The notes beneath the pieces are model-generated. The model ran no database searches. It was not told the origin of the DNA and worked only from the letters and a program-made list of their open reading frames with translations. This document shows positions 11,380-22,324 of a stretch of DNA of 64,000 nucleotides, in pieces. Made by a program: the position numbers and the translations under genes. Numbering within the stretch: the stretch's first letter is position 1; every line of letters begins with the position of its first letter. This DNA comes from Gracilaria domingensis (lineage: Eukaryota; Rhodophyta; Florideophyceae; Gracilariales; Gracilariaceae), in the NCBI GenBank assembly GCA_022539475.1, contig VCMS01000298.1, positions 1 to 64,000 on the forward strand. The letters are read 5' to 3'.

Positions 11380-14300
11380 ACTCTCAGTACCGTCTATAAA
11401 GAACTGCATGGATTCGGCCACGCTTCATTCTTCGTCTGTAATTGGTGAAAGTGAATGGGCTTTTACAGTCGTAGAAGCTACTGCAGATAAGGTGGAAACT
11501 TGGCTCGAGAGGGCGTCGCTGTCTACCCCCGAAGGATCTTTCTGAGAGAATTGATGCTACAATACGCAGTGTTTCGTTCAGACCAAATAAGGAAGACCCT
11601 GCCGGGGATGTCGCGAACTTTTTAATTGATTTTATCACCGGGTTAGATCAAAACAATGCCTCCGAAGTTCTTGAGGATGTCGATATGTCAAAGAAATTCA
11701 TCGATCGATTGGTAAACAAGTTTACGCCTGAAGTAATCTAGGAACGTATCAAAATGATGCGTCGGGGCTGGAGAAAGGAGCAACTTGCTAACATCAAACT
11801 GTTCAAAGATGAGGTTTCAAACTTAGCTCTCGAAATCTCGCTCACGGAGACCGCTCTCTCTCTATTGCAACCGAAGCAATCTAGGAGTTTCGGAGACCGT
11901 TCACGCAAGCATGACGAATCCGGAAAGGCAAATAGGACAAGCAAGAAGGCCTCTGGCAATGAAGCGATTGAGAAGAAGCGAATCGGGAAACACAAGGAAA
12001 CAGAGTGGGACCAGCCTTGTCTTAATCCTGATTGTTCTGGCATTCATCACCTGAAATACTGCCCAAACACTGCCAGCGATCGAAAAAAGGAATTTTTTGG
12101 CCACCACTACGGTAGTAAGAACACCAAGAAGGCTAAGACAATTAAGAAAAGTCCCTCTCCGGAACATGCTTTTCCTGATCCAAGCTCTGGTCGTCTCAGA
12201 GTAGCCTTAGAGCATTCTATCTTCAAAATTCTACTTGGCGACTCTAGTGCAGATTTTAGCGCAATGGACACCAATATGTTGCACAAATTGTCTCCGCCGT
12301 ACCGAGTATCACTGCGAAAGTGTTCCACAAACCAATACCCCTGGCTTGGGCATTCTCCAGTGGAGGAAGGGCCGAAATCTACGCATCTCGCTCTGTCACA
12401 CTTGCGATTACAATATTCCTTCCAGGATCCAATATCCCTGTGCGCGTGAGAGGAGTGGAATTTTACGTCATTGATAAAGCAATGGATGAAATTCTACTTG
12501 GCAGACCCTTCTTGAATTCAATCGGTTTGAATTTGGAAGACCATTTCAAGCGAGTTGGAAGCCACGTTCACGATCGACACGTAGATGAATTCGACTGGTT
12601 GTAATTCAAGAATGCTAAGGCAAAATACCAAGGCCTGTCGTATGCGAGCGCCGCAGATGACGACCCGATTGAACTCCCAGAATCTCTCTCTGTTGAGATT
12701 GGTGATGACAGTGATAGTTTTGTCAATCAAGCGTTCACGAGAATGATTTCTGAGGCAAACAGCAACGGTATGAACGAGGAATATATATAGGAGTTGAGAC
12801 GCCTTCTCCAAGAGTTTCGGGACGTGTTTCGCATCAACATAGGACCTGATCGTTCTGCCGACGTTGCCCCATTGGTCATTACACTATTGAAGAACGCCAA
12901 AACGTTTCGGTGTTTTCAACGCCGGTACGCGCCACCGCAACGAGATTTCAAATTCCAGACTGTGCGCGAACTCGAGGATGTGGGCGCAATTTACAAGAAT
13001 TCGTCCTCATGCTGGGCGTCGTTTGCGCTTGATTGCCGAAACCAGGATCAGCCAAGCTCCGGTTCACGGTCGAATTCCGCGGTCCCAATGCACGCACGGT
13101 ATTCATTCAATCAGCAATGCCTCATTTGGAATCCAAATTCCAAGACATCAGCGGAAGCTGTTGTTTCGCCAATATTGACCTCGCTCATGGCTGTTGGCAG
13201 GTATCACTCTCTCCTGAATCTCAGGAGATGATGTCAATACAGACTCCCATTGAATTCTACTCTTCACATTGCCTCTTGCAAGGTGGAAGTGACTCTGGCA
13301 ATCACTTTCATGCCTTTCTCGCTCACAAATTCGAAGGACGAGTCGAAAAAACTCTGGAAATGGCTGGAAGACTTTCTCCTCTACGCCAAGCACGAGAAAG
13401 AGCTCTCCACTAACCTCAGATTTTTCTTCTCTATCCGAAGGAAATCGGACTGAAAGTCCATGCCGAGAAGACTACTCTATTCACACGTAGAGTAACGTTT
13501 TGCGGCCACGTAATCACCTCTGAGGGCGTGCAGTTTTAACCTCATCACTACGAATCCATGCTGACGATGCGCACACCTTCGTTAGCCAACGAGCTCCAGC
13601 AATTCGTATGCGCTACCAATTGGATGCGTAACTCAATTCCAGCGTACTCCAAGCGTATCTCCATCGTCTGCCCAGAGAAGTATACAGATGCTCGATTGAT
13701 ACCCCGTAGATTTGAAATCCGGATGTCTTTCGGATATCATCTGGATATCTTGCGTATATCCATGATATCCCTGTGACATCCAGTAGATATGACAGATGAT
13801 GTACGAAATGATACTCTTTTGATGCCCTTGAGACATGCATCAACTACTTTGAAAGATATAACAGTAGATATGACGAATGATTTCGAAAACTAAAGTTGCT
13901 TCTCTTGGAATTGCTCGGACATCATTCGGACATCCAGAAATCAGACGAATATCATTGGTATGGATATTGTGAGCTTTGTCGTGTATCCTAGTTATATCGG
14001 CCGTATATCCAACTTCAAAAATCAGATGGATATCCGAGAAATCACTCGGATATCCAAAGCATATCTAAGGAATATCAAACGGATATCAAAGTGTTTCTCT
14101 GGGCTGCTCGAGGAGTGCTACACCACAGTCGGTAAGCGAACCAAATGCGCACTCCGCACTCTTTCCACTACCGCTGCATGGGGCGCTGAACACGACGCGC
14201 TGACATCAAACAACAACTTGCGGCGTCTGTCAAGCTGGCTCATCCGAAGAGTGACCACCAGATGTGCCTATTCACTCACGCATCTGACACACACAGGACG

Positions 14301-15400
14301 GCAGTTCTTACCAAAGTTCCAAGAGCGGACTCAAGGAAACCCATTGAGAACCAACACCACGAGCCACTCTGCTTCCTTTCAGGTGCGTTCTCTGGATCAG
14401 CATTCAACTGGTTCGTCCCTAAAAAAGAGGGTTATGCTATCGTCGAATCAATGTGCCGCCTTGATTACATTGTTTTTGGACATGAAGTAAGCATCTTCAT
14501 TGACCTCGAAAACCTGGTTTACTTCTAAGATCCCTACGGCAGGAATCCCGGAATATCCAGTCAAACAGCGAGCAATTTGATGAACTGGGCCTTAAAACGT
14601 AGTGCCTTTAGATACATTGTGAAACACTTCCCTGGAGAGAGCAATGTCTGGGCAGACATGCTAAGTCGTTGGGCCGTAAATGTTGACCGCATGTTCAAGG
14701 CTTCCAGAATCTTACGAGCATTGGTTCTTTTGTCTGCGCATATCAACCCAGGCACCGACCGGGAGTTAGATTGGCCACGTCTGGCTGAGATCACAAGTGC
14801 TCAATCAGGAACTTGCGAAAAGCCGCCGGATTCTTCTCAGAGCACTGCGAACGGTGTGCGAAATAGCAGGGGCGTGCTTTGGATTCCTTTCGGGACCGAG
14901 CTACTGAAGCTGCCAATTTTTATCGCCGCCCACAGCGGACACGGTGATCACAGAAGTTCTAATGTGACGCTTGCGGCCACGAAAGCCTTTTTCTTCTGGA
15001 AGAATCTGGGTGAGAATGTGAAATCCTTCGTAGCATCATGTCTGCACTGCTTGTGCACGGACTCTGCTAAAGCAATTCCTCGACCACTCGGTCACGCTCT
15101 GCACGCCACGCTTTCTAATGAGTTGCTTCACTTTGACTTTTGTTACATGTCGCCAAGACAGAACAACAACCTCTACGTCTCAGTACTGAAAGACGACCAC
15201 AGTGGCTATGTCTGGATGGTTCCTTCTTCGCAGACTTCCGCAGAAACGTTGTTGTTCTTCAATCAGCTTTCCTTAAGTTCATCTATTTTTTCACCCTTTG
15301 GAATAATTGAGTTGCATACTAGTGTGCCAGTAAGTATGCGGATTTAGCTCATTTCGTTAAAGGAGTTGACAGCATGTCGGCGTCAATCTGCGTTTGAAGT
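11380..15400 (+). mobile_element. Broken Ty3/gypsy-like retroelement
   Basis: A fossil retroelement read on plus. Parts in order: gag-like frames from about 11.4 kb, with a CCHC-type knuckle near 12.02-12.06 kb (CLNPDCSGIHHLKYC); a protease-like stretch at about 12.2-12.55 kb ending in ILLGRPFLN; reverse-transcriptase-like stretches at about 12.8-13.65 kb; RNase H-like remains near 14.5-14.7 kb; integrase zinc-binding and core-like stretches at about 14.9-15.35 kb. It is broken, with at least half a dozen breaks, and no terminal repeats were found, so it is probably old. It is split by a 433-bp MITE at 13671-14103. Confidence 0.75.
13671..14103. mobile_element. 433-bp MITE with CCCAGAGAA inverted ends
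   Basis: The segment begins CCCAGAGAA and ends with its exact inverse TTCTCTGGG. It is flanked on both sides by CTG, a plausible 3-bp target duplication of the PIF/Harbinger size. It interrupts the retroelement: reverse-transcriptase-like sequence stops at the left end, and related sequence resumes right after the right end. The interior has no coding capacity but repeats ggatatc or its near relatives at least seven times on both strands, as sub-terminal repeats often do in non-autonomous DNA transposons. The superfamily is an inference from target-site length only. Confidence 0.6.
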
Positions 15401-15540
15401 TTTTCTTGAGATTTCAAATATTAGAATTTGTATATCATAAACCATTAGATCCAAAAGTGGTTTGCTTTCCTTTTGGGACTTTATCACTTGTAGGAAATCT
15501 TTGGAAGCCGGGAGACTAGTAATTGTTTTTACTAAAAAGC

Positions 15541-15945
15541 AGTTCCAACGAGTAAATGTCAACCTCAGACGCAGGTTGGCTCACCAGGAAAAGAAGGTTT
15601 CATTTCTTTGAAAACTCGCCGTCTTACGCGTGTTGTTCAGCATTTTATCTTTCCCATTGTAAAGACTGACACAACCAGTTCCAGCGACTAGTGACAAACT
15701 CGGATATGGGTTGCCTTACCAGGAGCACATCTTGCATTTCTTGCATTTCTTTGAGGAAACGCCGTCCTACCCGTTTTCTTAACCATTTTTTCTTTCCCAG
15801 TGGAAAAAACAGACACAACAAATTTAAACGACTAATGGAAACCGCGGATGCAGGTTGTCTTACCAGAAGTACAAAGTTGGATTTCTTAGAGGACTCGCCG
15901 TCGTGCCGGTATTGTTTAGCATTTATTCTCTCCCACTGAAAAGAA
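15541..15945 (+). repeat. Three tandem units of about 140 bp
   Basis: Units start near 15541, 15677 and 15820. Each carries the same order of words: cttaccag or a near form, a gaaa/gagga-acgcc-gtc stretch, a ctttccca-type stretch, then gacacaa. Conceptually each unit encodes about 46 residues around a core resembling ISLRTRRR and FFPSGKN, also seen at 55976-56185 on minus in copy 2. The units differ clearly from each other, so the array is old. Confidence 0.6.
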
Positions 15946-17220
15946 TGATGCTAAAGAATTCAAAGTGTACAAGAATGTTGGCAATGATCTCAAAGAGTTC
16001 AACGCAATGGATCAAAAAGTTTATATATGTTTCGATTCTGAACTTTCAATTACATAAAAATATTGTCTTATTATTATGGCTTAGTATTTCAATTAATCAC
16101 CTTGAGACATTTCGAACCATCATTATTCATCAGTGCATGACAACCTTTTGGCGGCTTTCATGCACTAGTTAAATCCTACCAGAAGTATTATTTTGTATGT
16201 CACAATTTTTCTTTTCTCGAATATTTTGCACGCTTTTGAGAACAATGAAAAACTATGTCTACTGAGAACTATCTCCTTAATATCTATATTAATATCTTTT
16301 GTTCGTCCTGCAAAATCTATCTGCATCATTTCAATATTTCGATTTCTCTGTACATATTTTTAAACTTTTCTGCGATATATTTTGAAAAGCTCTCTCTCTG
16401 TTTCGTTTACGTATTCTTTCACTCGGATTATGAACCCAAGGCTCGGGTATTGCGTTTTTTTCTTTTTAGTACATATGTGATTCATACGTTTGTAAATTAC
16501 ATTTAAATTACTTTCTTCTGCAGACGAGAGTTGATGATTATCTGAAAAAAGCAATTGTGCTTTCAAAAGAGGCACGTTTTGCAAAAATCCATATTCTAAC
16601 TCGAAACAAATTGTAACTTTTACTTTCCCGATACTTGAATATGCTTATGGACATGTATATTTCAACATGTTTCGAACATATTGTCAGTAAGGCATCACAT
16701 TAAGGATGAGGAGCCCAAGTGCGTACTGTAACGCTCTCTAATATCGCATGCGTTTGGTCACATTGAGATATCTGCGGATGTAAGGTTTGTGGACAAAGGA
16801 AAACTAATTTTCTTAATTTTTAACAGTGTTTAGGGGGACGAAATTTATTTGGTTTTTGCTTCTTCAGATTTATTATTATGGTTCTGTAGATTGATTAAAG
16901 CTGGTGACAAGTGTACCTTCCAGCAGCTCCCTGTAATAACACAAAAGTTTTGAAAAAGATATATATTCGGTAGAAAATTCTAACTCGATTTATATTACTA
17001 GCTTTTGCACTTCGTCGCCAATTCGCGCATCTCTGCGAGCACAGTTCAGATGTGCTAGACACACCTGAAGTGCTCGTTTTAGCAGTTTTGTGTTTGCCAA
17101 ATTAAGCATTGTTGTCAACTTGCTTCTCTTATTTGAAAAACAGGAAGATTTTCTTCTAATTCAGAAGGCCTAGTAGGAGTTTTGGTTTTGGAAAGTTTAC
17201 TAAAAAATAAATTAATTGCC
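15541..17220 (+). repeat. AT-rich dispersed repeat family, copy 1
   Basis: This stretch matches 54815-56280 in inverted orientation over most of its length, and in part 19960-20650. The 83-codon frame at 16255-16506 (starting MSTENYLLNIYINIF) has a near-identical partner at 55527-55778 on minus, but neither resembles a known protein. The left end holds three tandem units (see 15541-15945). The right end includes matched pieces up to about 17200. No terminal inverted repeats or target duplication were found, so the class of the element is unknown. Confidence 0.7.
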
Positions 17221-17244
17221 TTTTCGGCAGAACGAAACTACGTC

Positions 17245-17580
17245 TATAAAACTCGGGCCACAAGAGACCCCAGAACTAAAAGTACGTTCGATGACAATTG
17301 AGGCCATGGATCGCTCTTTCCGCTCTGGCGATCATTAGGGCAGTTTTGGGGCTACACGGTGATATGCAAATGTAAACCATCATAGCCCCTTTCACCATTT
17401 AGGTGAAAACTACTATGATCGTTCTCATGCAGTTCGACAACTGTTGCGTAGAACGTTCTGTTCTTTGAAACGTCGGTACCCTTATCGAGGGTGAAGTCGT
17501 CGCGAGGACAAGAGAAGGCCTGCTATCACTGAAACAAATGGAGAGGCTGGATTAGTCGCAAGGCTAAGCCGACCTTTTTT
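17245..17580 (+). ncRNA. Possible structured Pol III RNA (unassigned)
   Basis: No protein frame fits here, yet local hairpins are dense. They are: GATCGC with GCGATC near 17311-17335; GGGGCTA with TAGCCCC at about 17349-17390; TTTCACC-ATTTA-GGTGAAA right after; ACCCT-TATCG-AGGGT near 17470-17485; and TTAGTC-GCAA-GGCTAA, with a GNRA-type tetraloop, near 17548-17564. The stretch ends in TTTTTT at about 17575-17580, like a Pol III terminator. A TATA-like word (ctataaaac) lies at about 17244. I compared it from memory with U1, U2, U4, U5, U6, U3, SRP, RNase P and MRP and could not match it. It lies just outside the AT-rich repeat and could also be part of a mobile element. Confidence 0.3.
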
Positions 17581-17598
17581 GATCGGTACACACATGCA

Positions 17599-17629
17599 GA
17601 GGTGCAGACAGCCTGTCTGTCGGCACCTC
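17599..17629. repeat. Strong hairpin
   Basis: GAGGTGC and its exact inverse GCACCTC enclose an inner inverted pair AGACAG/CTGTCT. It lies about 20 bp beyond the T-run of the possible RNA at 17245-17580. Function unknown. Confidence 0.45.
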
Positions 17630-18146
17630 AGCCAAGTGAGGGAAGGTTCGGAGGAGAGGTGATTGGGGAAGGCTGTGCGTTTAGGGATCTTTCAAATAGT
17701 TCATCGCGAAATCTGCGAGCAAAATGAAAGAGTTACACTTCGAGGCGGTAGTGTTATTTGCGTATATGGTAGAGAAGTGTCGAATAGGACAAAACAATAG
17801 GACAAAACATAACTTTGTACTAAGCAAAAAGAGAGAAGAGAGTTCCTTCCTTCCAGCCATCCTGTTTCCGAAACTGTTTGGATAAAATGCCCCACCTGAG
17901 TAGCTGCCCCGCAGCCACTCGAACAATGTCATACGCAGAACATTTCTTTTGACCAACAGAATGATCTATCAGAAACTTGTCTTCGTATATGAGCTTCATA
18001 TCGAGACAATTTCGTTCTGTTACGCTGAGAGAGTCATAAAGCGCCTTTCTCCGCCCTTCCGTGCTTCGTTTATGGTTTTAGAGTTTTGAGGTGTCGCTCG
18101 TGAAGAAGTATGGATATAGATTCTCTTTCGCTGCCAGCATTCGTTC

Positions 18147-18860
18147 CTAAAGCTCTTGCGGTGAACTCATATCATTGTTTTGCTTTCGTCCACGGGATCG
18201 TGATGACGGGCGAAATATGTCCGGTACTTGCGTCCGAAACGATTGTGAAAGGTGCGCAGTCTGCCCCTCTAGAAGATTGTCAAAGTCGAGATCGGAAAAA
18301 GCATTTTCTTCGTCCTGACGGTGTTCTTCGTCGTTCTTCTCAATTTCGTAGAGGAAGGATCTCCGCACCGGAGATAAAGCGGAATGATGGACCTCGGATT
18401 CATCGTCATCGATATTTTCAAAAGTTATCTCTGGAAGATCTTTCGCCTACATGGGTTTTTGCCTTTTGATGCAAATTGAGTCACTTTCTGAGTCGGATTG
18501 CTCGGAGTCCTCAGCCATTTTTCTTAGTCTTTTAGTCTTGAGAGGAACCGATGTGGGGCGCGTTAACGACTTAGAAGTTGACCGGGTGGATACACCAGCT
18601 CGAGAATCTTGGTCCCCATCGTCGGAAATTAGGTCGATTACTTCCGGCGTGCCCGAAGTGTCCTTTTCATTCTGCGGGTATCGCGTGCGATACTCTTTTT
18701 CCCGCGAAAGAAGTGCACTTTGGAAGCGATGCTGAATGGTTCCGATGACGCGAACACTAACCCGAGAGGGAGGGGAAGTATGGGAGAATAGAGCCGTTCT
18801 AGCCGAAGATGCGGGTTGTATTTCATTCAAATCATTTTCTTCCTCACGGCCGTGATTCAT
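18147..18860 (-). CDS. Acidic disordered protein, frame split by one TAG
   Basis: On minus, an ATG at 18860 opens a 137-codon frame ending in TAG at 18447-18449. The very same frame then continues open to a stop at 18147, giving about 237 codons in total apart from the TAG. Both halves are alike in character: hydrophilic, rich in Ser, Asp, Glu and Arg, predicted disordered. The first half contains VIDLISDDGD, a good match to a SUMO-interacting or acidic docking motif, and basic patches such as KRLRK. No catalytic domain is visible. Likely a nuclear regulatory protein, by inference only. The TAG may be a recent mutation, an assembly error, or removed by an intron I cannot see. An 11- or 20-nt GT-AG pair at the spot is too short to credit. 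Confidence 0.4.
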
Positions 18861-19198
18861 TTCGATTTAGAATGGATGAAGTGAACGTTTGCTGGATTCG
18901 TAAAGACCGGCGAGTACTGGTTTTTCGAAGTTCGGATGTTAAAAGCTTGAAGTCGTGTTTCTGGTGTAGTCAAGGATATATAGGATTCTGTGGGAGATAT
19001 AGCGAAAGAAAAACATCACAGAATACCTTGTTCATGAAGAGTGTGCGAACTGTAAGAACAAGCGTTTTTCTCGACTTTGCTATGAAACGCAGAAGGAAAG
19101 GAGTTTGATTCCATTGCTGAATGGCAAAATTCGTTCTTGCTTCGCGATGATATATGAAGCGTAGTTACTGTGCCTCGCCCTACTAATATCTTCGTCAC
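18861..19198. other. No gene seen
   Basis: Short frames are open on both strands but are not convincing. This stretch should contain the promoter of the minus-strand gene starting at 18860; no clear TATA box was picked out. Confidence 0.35.
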
Positions 19199-19593
19199 GG
19201 AATCAATGATTTTGTATGCCCTAGGCCATGTAAGGGAATCAATGCGTGCTGATGTAAGGCTTTGATTCCATTGTGCATTCGGCGTATGTATGATTTTACT
19301 GTACTCTGTGGATGGTCATTGATTCCATTGAATTTTCCAATATTTTGAATGTGGTGCAGCATGCCAGGGCGCGCTGGTTAATTTCGTCGGAATCAACGGT
19401 TATTGATTCCGTCCTGCGGAATCAATAATTCCTTGCCTCTTTACAGTTTTTTCATCTTAAAATCTTACCCGCTGTATGGGCTCAGAATCAAATGCTGCCT
19501 GGCACCTTTGATTCCAAAGCAATACGAATGATTTCTCTGAAATGCAGCTGACAAGTGGGAATCAATGTTTTTGATAGTGCAAACATTGATTCC
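19199..19593. repeat. Cluster of GGAATCAATG motifs in both orientations
   Basis: GGAATCAATG or its inverse CATTGATTCC (some shortened to GAATCAA or TTGATTCC) occurs about eleven times. Positions: 19199, 19235, 19263, 19317, 19389, 19403, 19418, 19484, 19507, 19558 and 19584. The rest of the stretch is unique AT-rich DNA without a coding frame. Clusters of one short motif in both directions are typical of sub-terminal repeats of DNA transposons, or of multi-site protein binding regions; the sequence does not say which. Confidence 0.55.
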
Positions 19594-19768
19594 TGCTGGT
19601 AAGGTACGAAAGAGAAAGGCTAGCTCTAGTAGGAACCCGTCATGAACCAATGCACACACCGGTATGAAGTTGGTCCATGAAAATGCATTCAAGTGTTCAA
19701 GAAGGCACACGTTACTGTATTATTGTCACTGTCATCTAGTTCTTTGCTCACACAGTACATGAACTAAT

Positions 19769-19804
19769 AGATATTGACTAAATGATTTCATTTAGTCAAT
19801 ATCT
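19769..19804. repeat. Perfect 17-bp-arm palindrome
   Basis: AGATATTGACTAAATGA and its exact inverse are separated by two bases. It sits in non-coding DNA between the motif cluster and the AT-rich repeat copy 3. It could form a cruciform or a transcript hairpin. Confidence 0.7.
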
Positions 19805-19959
19805 CATAGTGCACAATTGACGACATGCGTTGTTTCTGCTACGGGAATAGGGGTCCTACCATCTATAATATATGTGTTTTCATTTCTACGCGGTACCTCA
19901 CTGGCTAGACTAGCAAAGATTTTAAGTTCCCTAGACCGTCGTTATGGGACAGACAAAAA

Positions 19960-20650
19960 TTTAACGAAAAGGACAGAACGCAGTACCCGAACCATGTTTT
20001 AATTATCACAGCGAAGGAATAAGAAGAAAGAACAGACACAGAGCTTTTTAAAACTTATCGCAGAAAGGGTTAAAAATTTAAGAAGGAAATTAAAATATTG
20101 AAGTGATGCAGATAGTATTTTGCAGGACAAAAATAGATTTTAATATATATATTGAGAAGGTAGTTCTCATTGAACATAGTTCTTTATTGTTTTGAAGAGC
20201 GAAAAAATTTTTCGGGGAAGGAAATCTACTCTATGAACATCGAATAGGGCCCAAATATGGCCGAAAAATGACCAAAATGAGGGCGTTTAGCTCGAGAGTT
20301 TTTGAGCACGCCTATCTTGCCAAGAAAATCAATTTGTATTTAGGAATATATTGTAAAAATATGGCCAACGTATGGCAAAACTGGAGCCAACATATGGCCC
20401 AAATATAACCATTTACGAAAACATAAAACTTTCACGGCCACGACTTACACGTTTTCACAAAAGTTTGATATGAACGCCTTCATTTCGGTCACTTTATGGC
20501 CAAAGTTTGCACAGATTCGATGTTAATGAGGATTATGACAATGAAAATAATATTTCTAGTACGATTTAACTAATGAAGACAAGCCGCATAAAGGTTTCCA
20601 CACATCATTGAATGATATTAACTATAAATGGTTTAAGCGAATTATTGCAA
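19960..20650 (-). repeat. AT-rich dispersed repeat, copy 3 (partial, interrupted)
   Basis: About 19960-20225 matches 55590-55810 of copy 2 in the same orientation, and about 20540-20640 matches 55835-55920. The roughly 300 bp in between (20230-20535) are absent from the other copies and look like a later insertion rich in atggcc-type words on both strands. This copy is the most diverged of the three. Confidence 0.55.
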
Positions 20651-21018
20651 TCGAGAGCGATATTAGTAGGAAAATGTATTCCCCACGTATGACGTTCCGT
20701 CATTGAATATTCATGTACTTCTCTGTATCTAGACAAAGTTTTGTAGATGTTCAAGGCATTCTCAATGGCTGGAAAGTTTTAGAAAATTTGCTTTCGGCAG
20801 AATGCTGAGCTTACGCCAAGGCACAATTTCTGAAGTGTTTCACAAATACACGCTTCCCCATTTGACTGAGATTTGATCTCCTGAAGTGTTGAAAGCGCCT
20901 TACGCATTTCAAAATTTCAGGAGTTCAAAACAAACGTCAAAACCAGCACCCCACCACCTCCCGTACCTCGTGCTCGCCCTCACGACTTCCAAACCCTTGT
21001 CCGAGGTATAGAAGCAAT

Positions 21019-22197
21019 ATGAGACAGAAAGACTTTACCATACGACGATGCAGTCGTCGTCTTCTCAACATGTCCGTAGCCCTGCAATGTATTGCCAAAC
21101 GATACTTGCGTCGCAAACATCGACCATCGTTGTTCAGTTCTACAGAATCACTTCTCTTTCTCGCCTCGCTGTGGATACAGAGAAAACGCCAGACCAAACT
21201 ACTGCTTGACAGATCACATCGCATTGCGGAGACAGACTTTCGCTTTAACTTTAATCGGTTCAGCGATCATGAAGCGCTTCTACTCTTTCGCTTTCGAGTG
21301 CACGACGTCATACGCCTTTCCCAAGTAATTGGGTGGCCACAAAATAGGACGCACACCACAAGAAACCGTTATAAATGTGACACAGTTCTTGTTACCTGTG
21401 TGATTCTACGTCGTCTGGCAGTGCCGGATAGATGGTCGGATCTGGAACTATTGTTTGGAAAGCATGGATCGCAGCTCTCGGAGATTTTCTGGGAGGGTGT
21501 AGAACAGTTTGTAGAAGTACGAGGTCACCTTTTACTGGATGCAATACCACAAGCGTATGTACAGGAACGGGCAGAGATCTGGGCGGGAGCAATCGCAGAA
21601 AAGTGTGGTACCATGGACAATTGTATCGGCTTCATCGACGGAACAGTGGTGGGAGTGGCTCGTCCAACAGGCCATATGCTACAGCTTGTAGTATACAATG
21701 GACACAAAAGAAAGCATGCGCTTCAGTACCAGGCCGTAAACACCCCCGATGGAATTATACTGCATGCCCATGGGCCTACTGAAGGACGCAGACATGATTG
21801 GTTTTTGTACATCTGCAGCGGTCTCGACAGCAACTTGGATGAAGTACTGAATATAGATGGAAAGCAGTTCGTACTGTACGGGGACTCAGGGTACAACTGG
21901 CGTCAATTCCTCGACATTCCCTTCCAAGGAAGCAATCTAACGGCAAACCAGAAGGCGTTCAATACGTCGATGTCACGCGTGAGGATAACCGTAGAGTGGA
22001 TTTTCAAGGAGGTGAAGTGTTACTTTTCTATCGTTGATATGAAGAGAAAGATGAAGATTTGCGAATCCCCTGTTGGGCTCCTCTACATTGCGACTATGTT
22101 ACTGTGTAACTTACGCAATTTCATTTACCAGAACCAGATTTCCAAGTACTTCGCATGCGCCCCGCCTAGTTTGGAGGAATATATAACCCAAAGGTAG
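21019..22197 (+). CDS. PIF/Harbinger-like DDE transposase
   Basis: 392 residues from the ATG at 21019, uninterrupted and of normal length for the family. Harbinger nucleases cut and join transposon DNA in the nucleus with a DDE triad. Candidate residues are D207 in FIDGT, D289 in GDSGY and E326 in VEWIF; the conserved GRRHDWF block lies at 256-262. The first 120 residues are basic and would precede the catalytic fold, probably serving DNA binding or nuclear entry. Its partner is probably the Myb-like protein encoded convergently at 22325-23314. The stop codon (22195-22197) lies inside one arm of the hairpin at 22194-22298. It could also be a domesticated host gene of the HARBI1 kind; presence of the partner gene speaks for a transposon. 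Confidence 0.85.
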   Translation: MRQKDFTIRRCSRRLLNMSVALQCIAKRYLRRKHRPSLFSSTESLLFLASLWIQRKRQTKLLLDRSHRIAETDFRFNFNRFSDHEALLLFRFRVHDVIRLSQVIGWPQNRTHTTRNRYKCDTVLVTCVILRRLAVPDRWSDLELLFGKHGSQLSEIFWEGVEQFVEVRGHLLLDAIPQAYVQERAEIWAGAIAEKCGTMDNCIGFIDGTVVGVARPTGHMLQLVVYNGHKRKHALQYQAVNTPDGIILHAHGPTEGRRHDWFLYICSGLDSNLDEVLNIDGKQFVLYGDSGYNWRQFLDIPFQGSNLTANQKAFNTSMSRVRITVEWIFKEVKCYFSIVDMKRKMKICESPVGLLYIATMLLCNLRNFIYQNQISKYFACAPPSLEEYITQR

Positions 22198-22298
22198 CCT
22201 TTTCCCTGCGGAGTGATAAACAAAGTCTTTCCGAGTGCGAGCCGTAGGCGAGCAGGAGGAAAGACTTTGTTTTGCAGCCCCACAAGGGAAAAGACTAC
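22194..22298. terminator. Imperfect hairpin between convergent transposon genes
   Basis: The outer arms are GTAGCCTTTTCCCT (22194-22207) and AGGGAAAAGACTAC (22285-22298), with one mismatch. The inner arms CAAAGTCTTTCC (22221-22232) and GGAAAGACTTTG (22258-22269) match perfectly. It sits between the stop codons of two convergent genes, where both transcripts must end, so a role in 3'-end formation is plausible but unproven. Confidence 0.45.
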
Positions 22299-22324
22299 CC
22301 ACACCAGGCCTATAACCAGCCGCA

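Noticed and set aside
17245-17580. U3 snoRNA, RNase P or SRP RNA
   Set aside because: Short words such as atgatcgttct recall U3, but boxes A, C and D are not in order; no P4 or SRP helix 8 signature was found. Kept only as an unassigned candidate.
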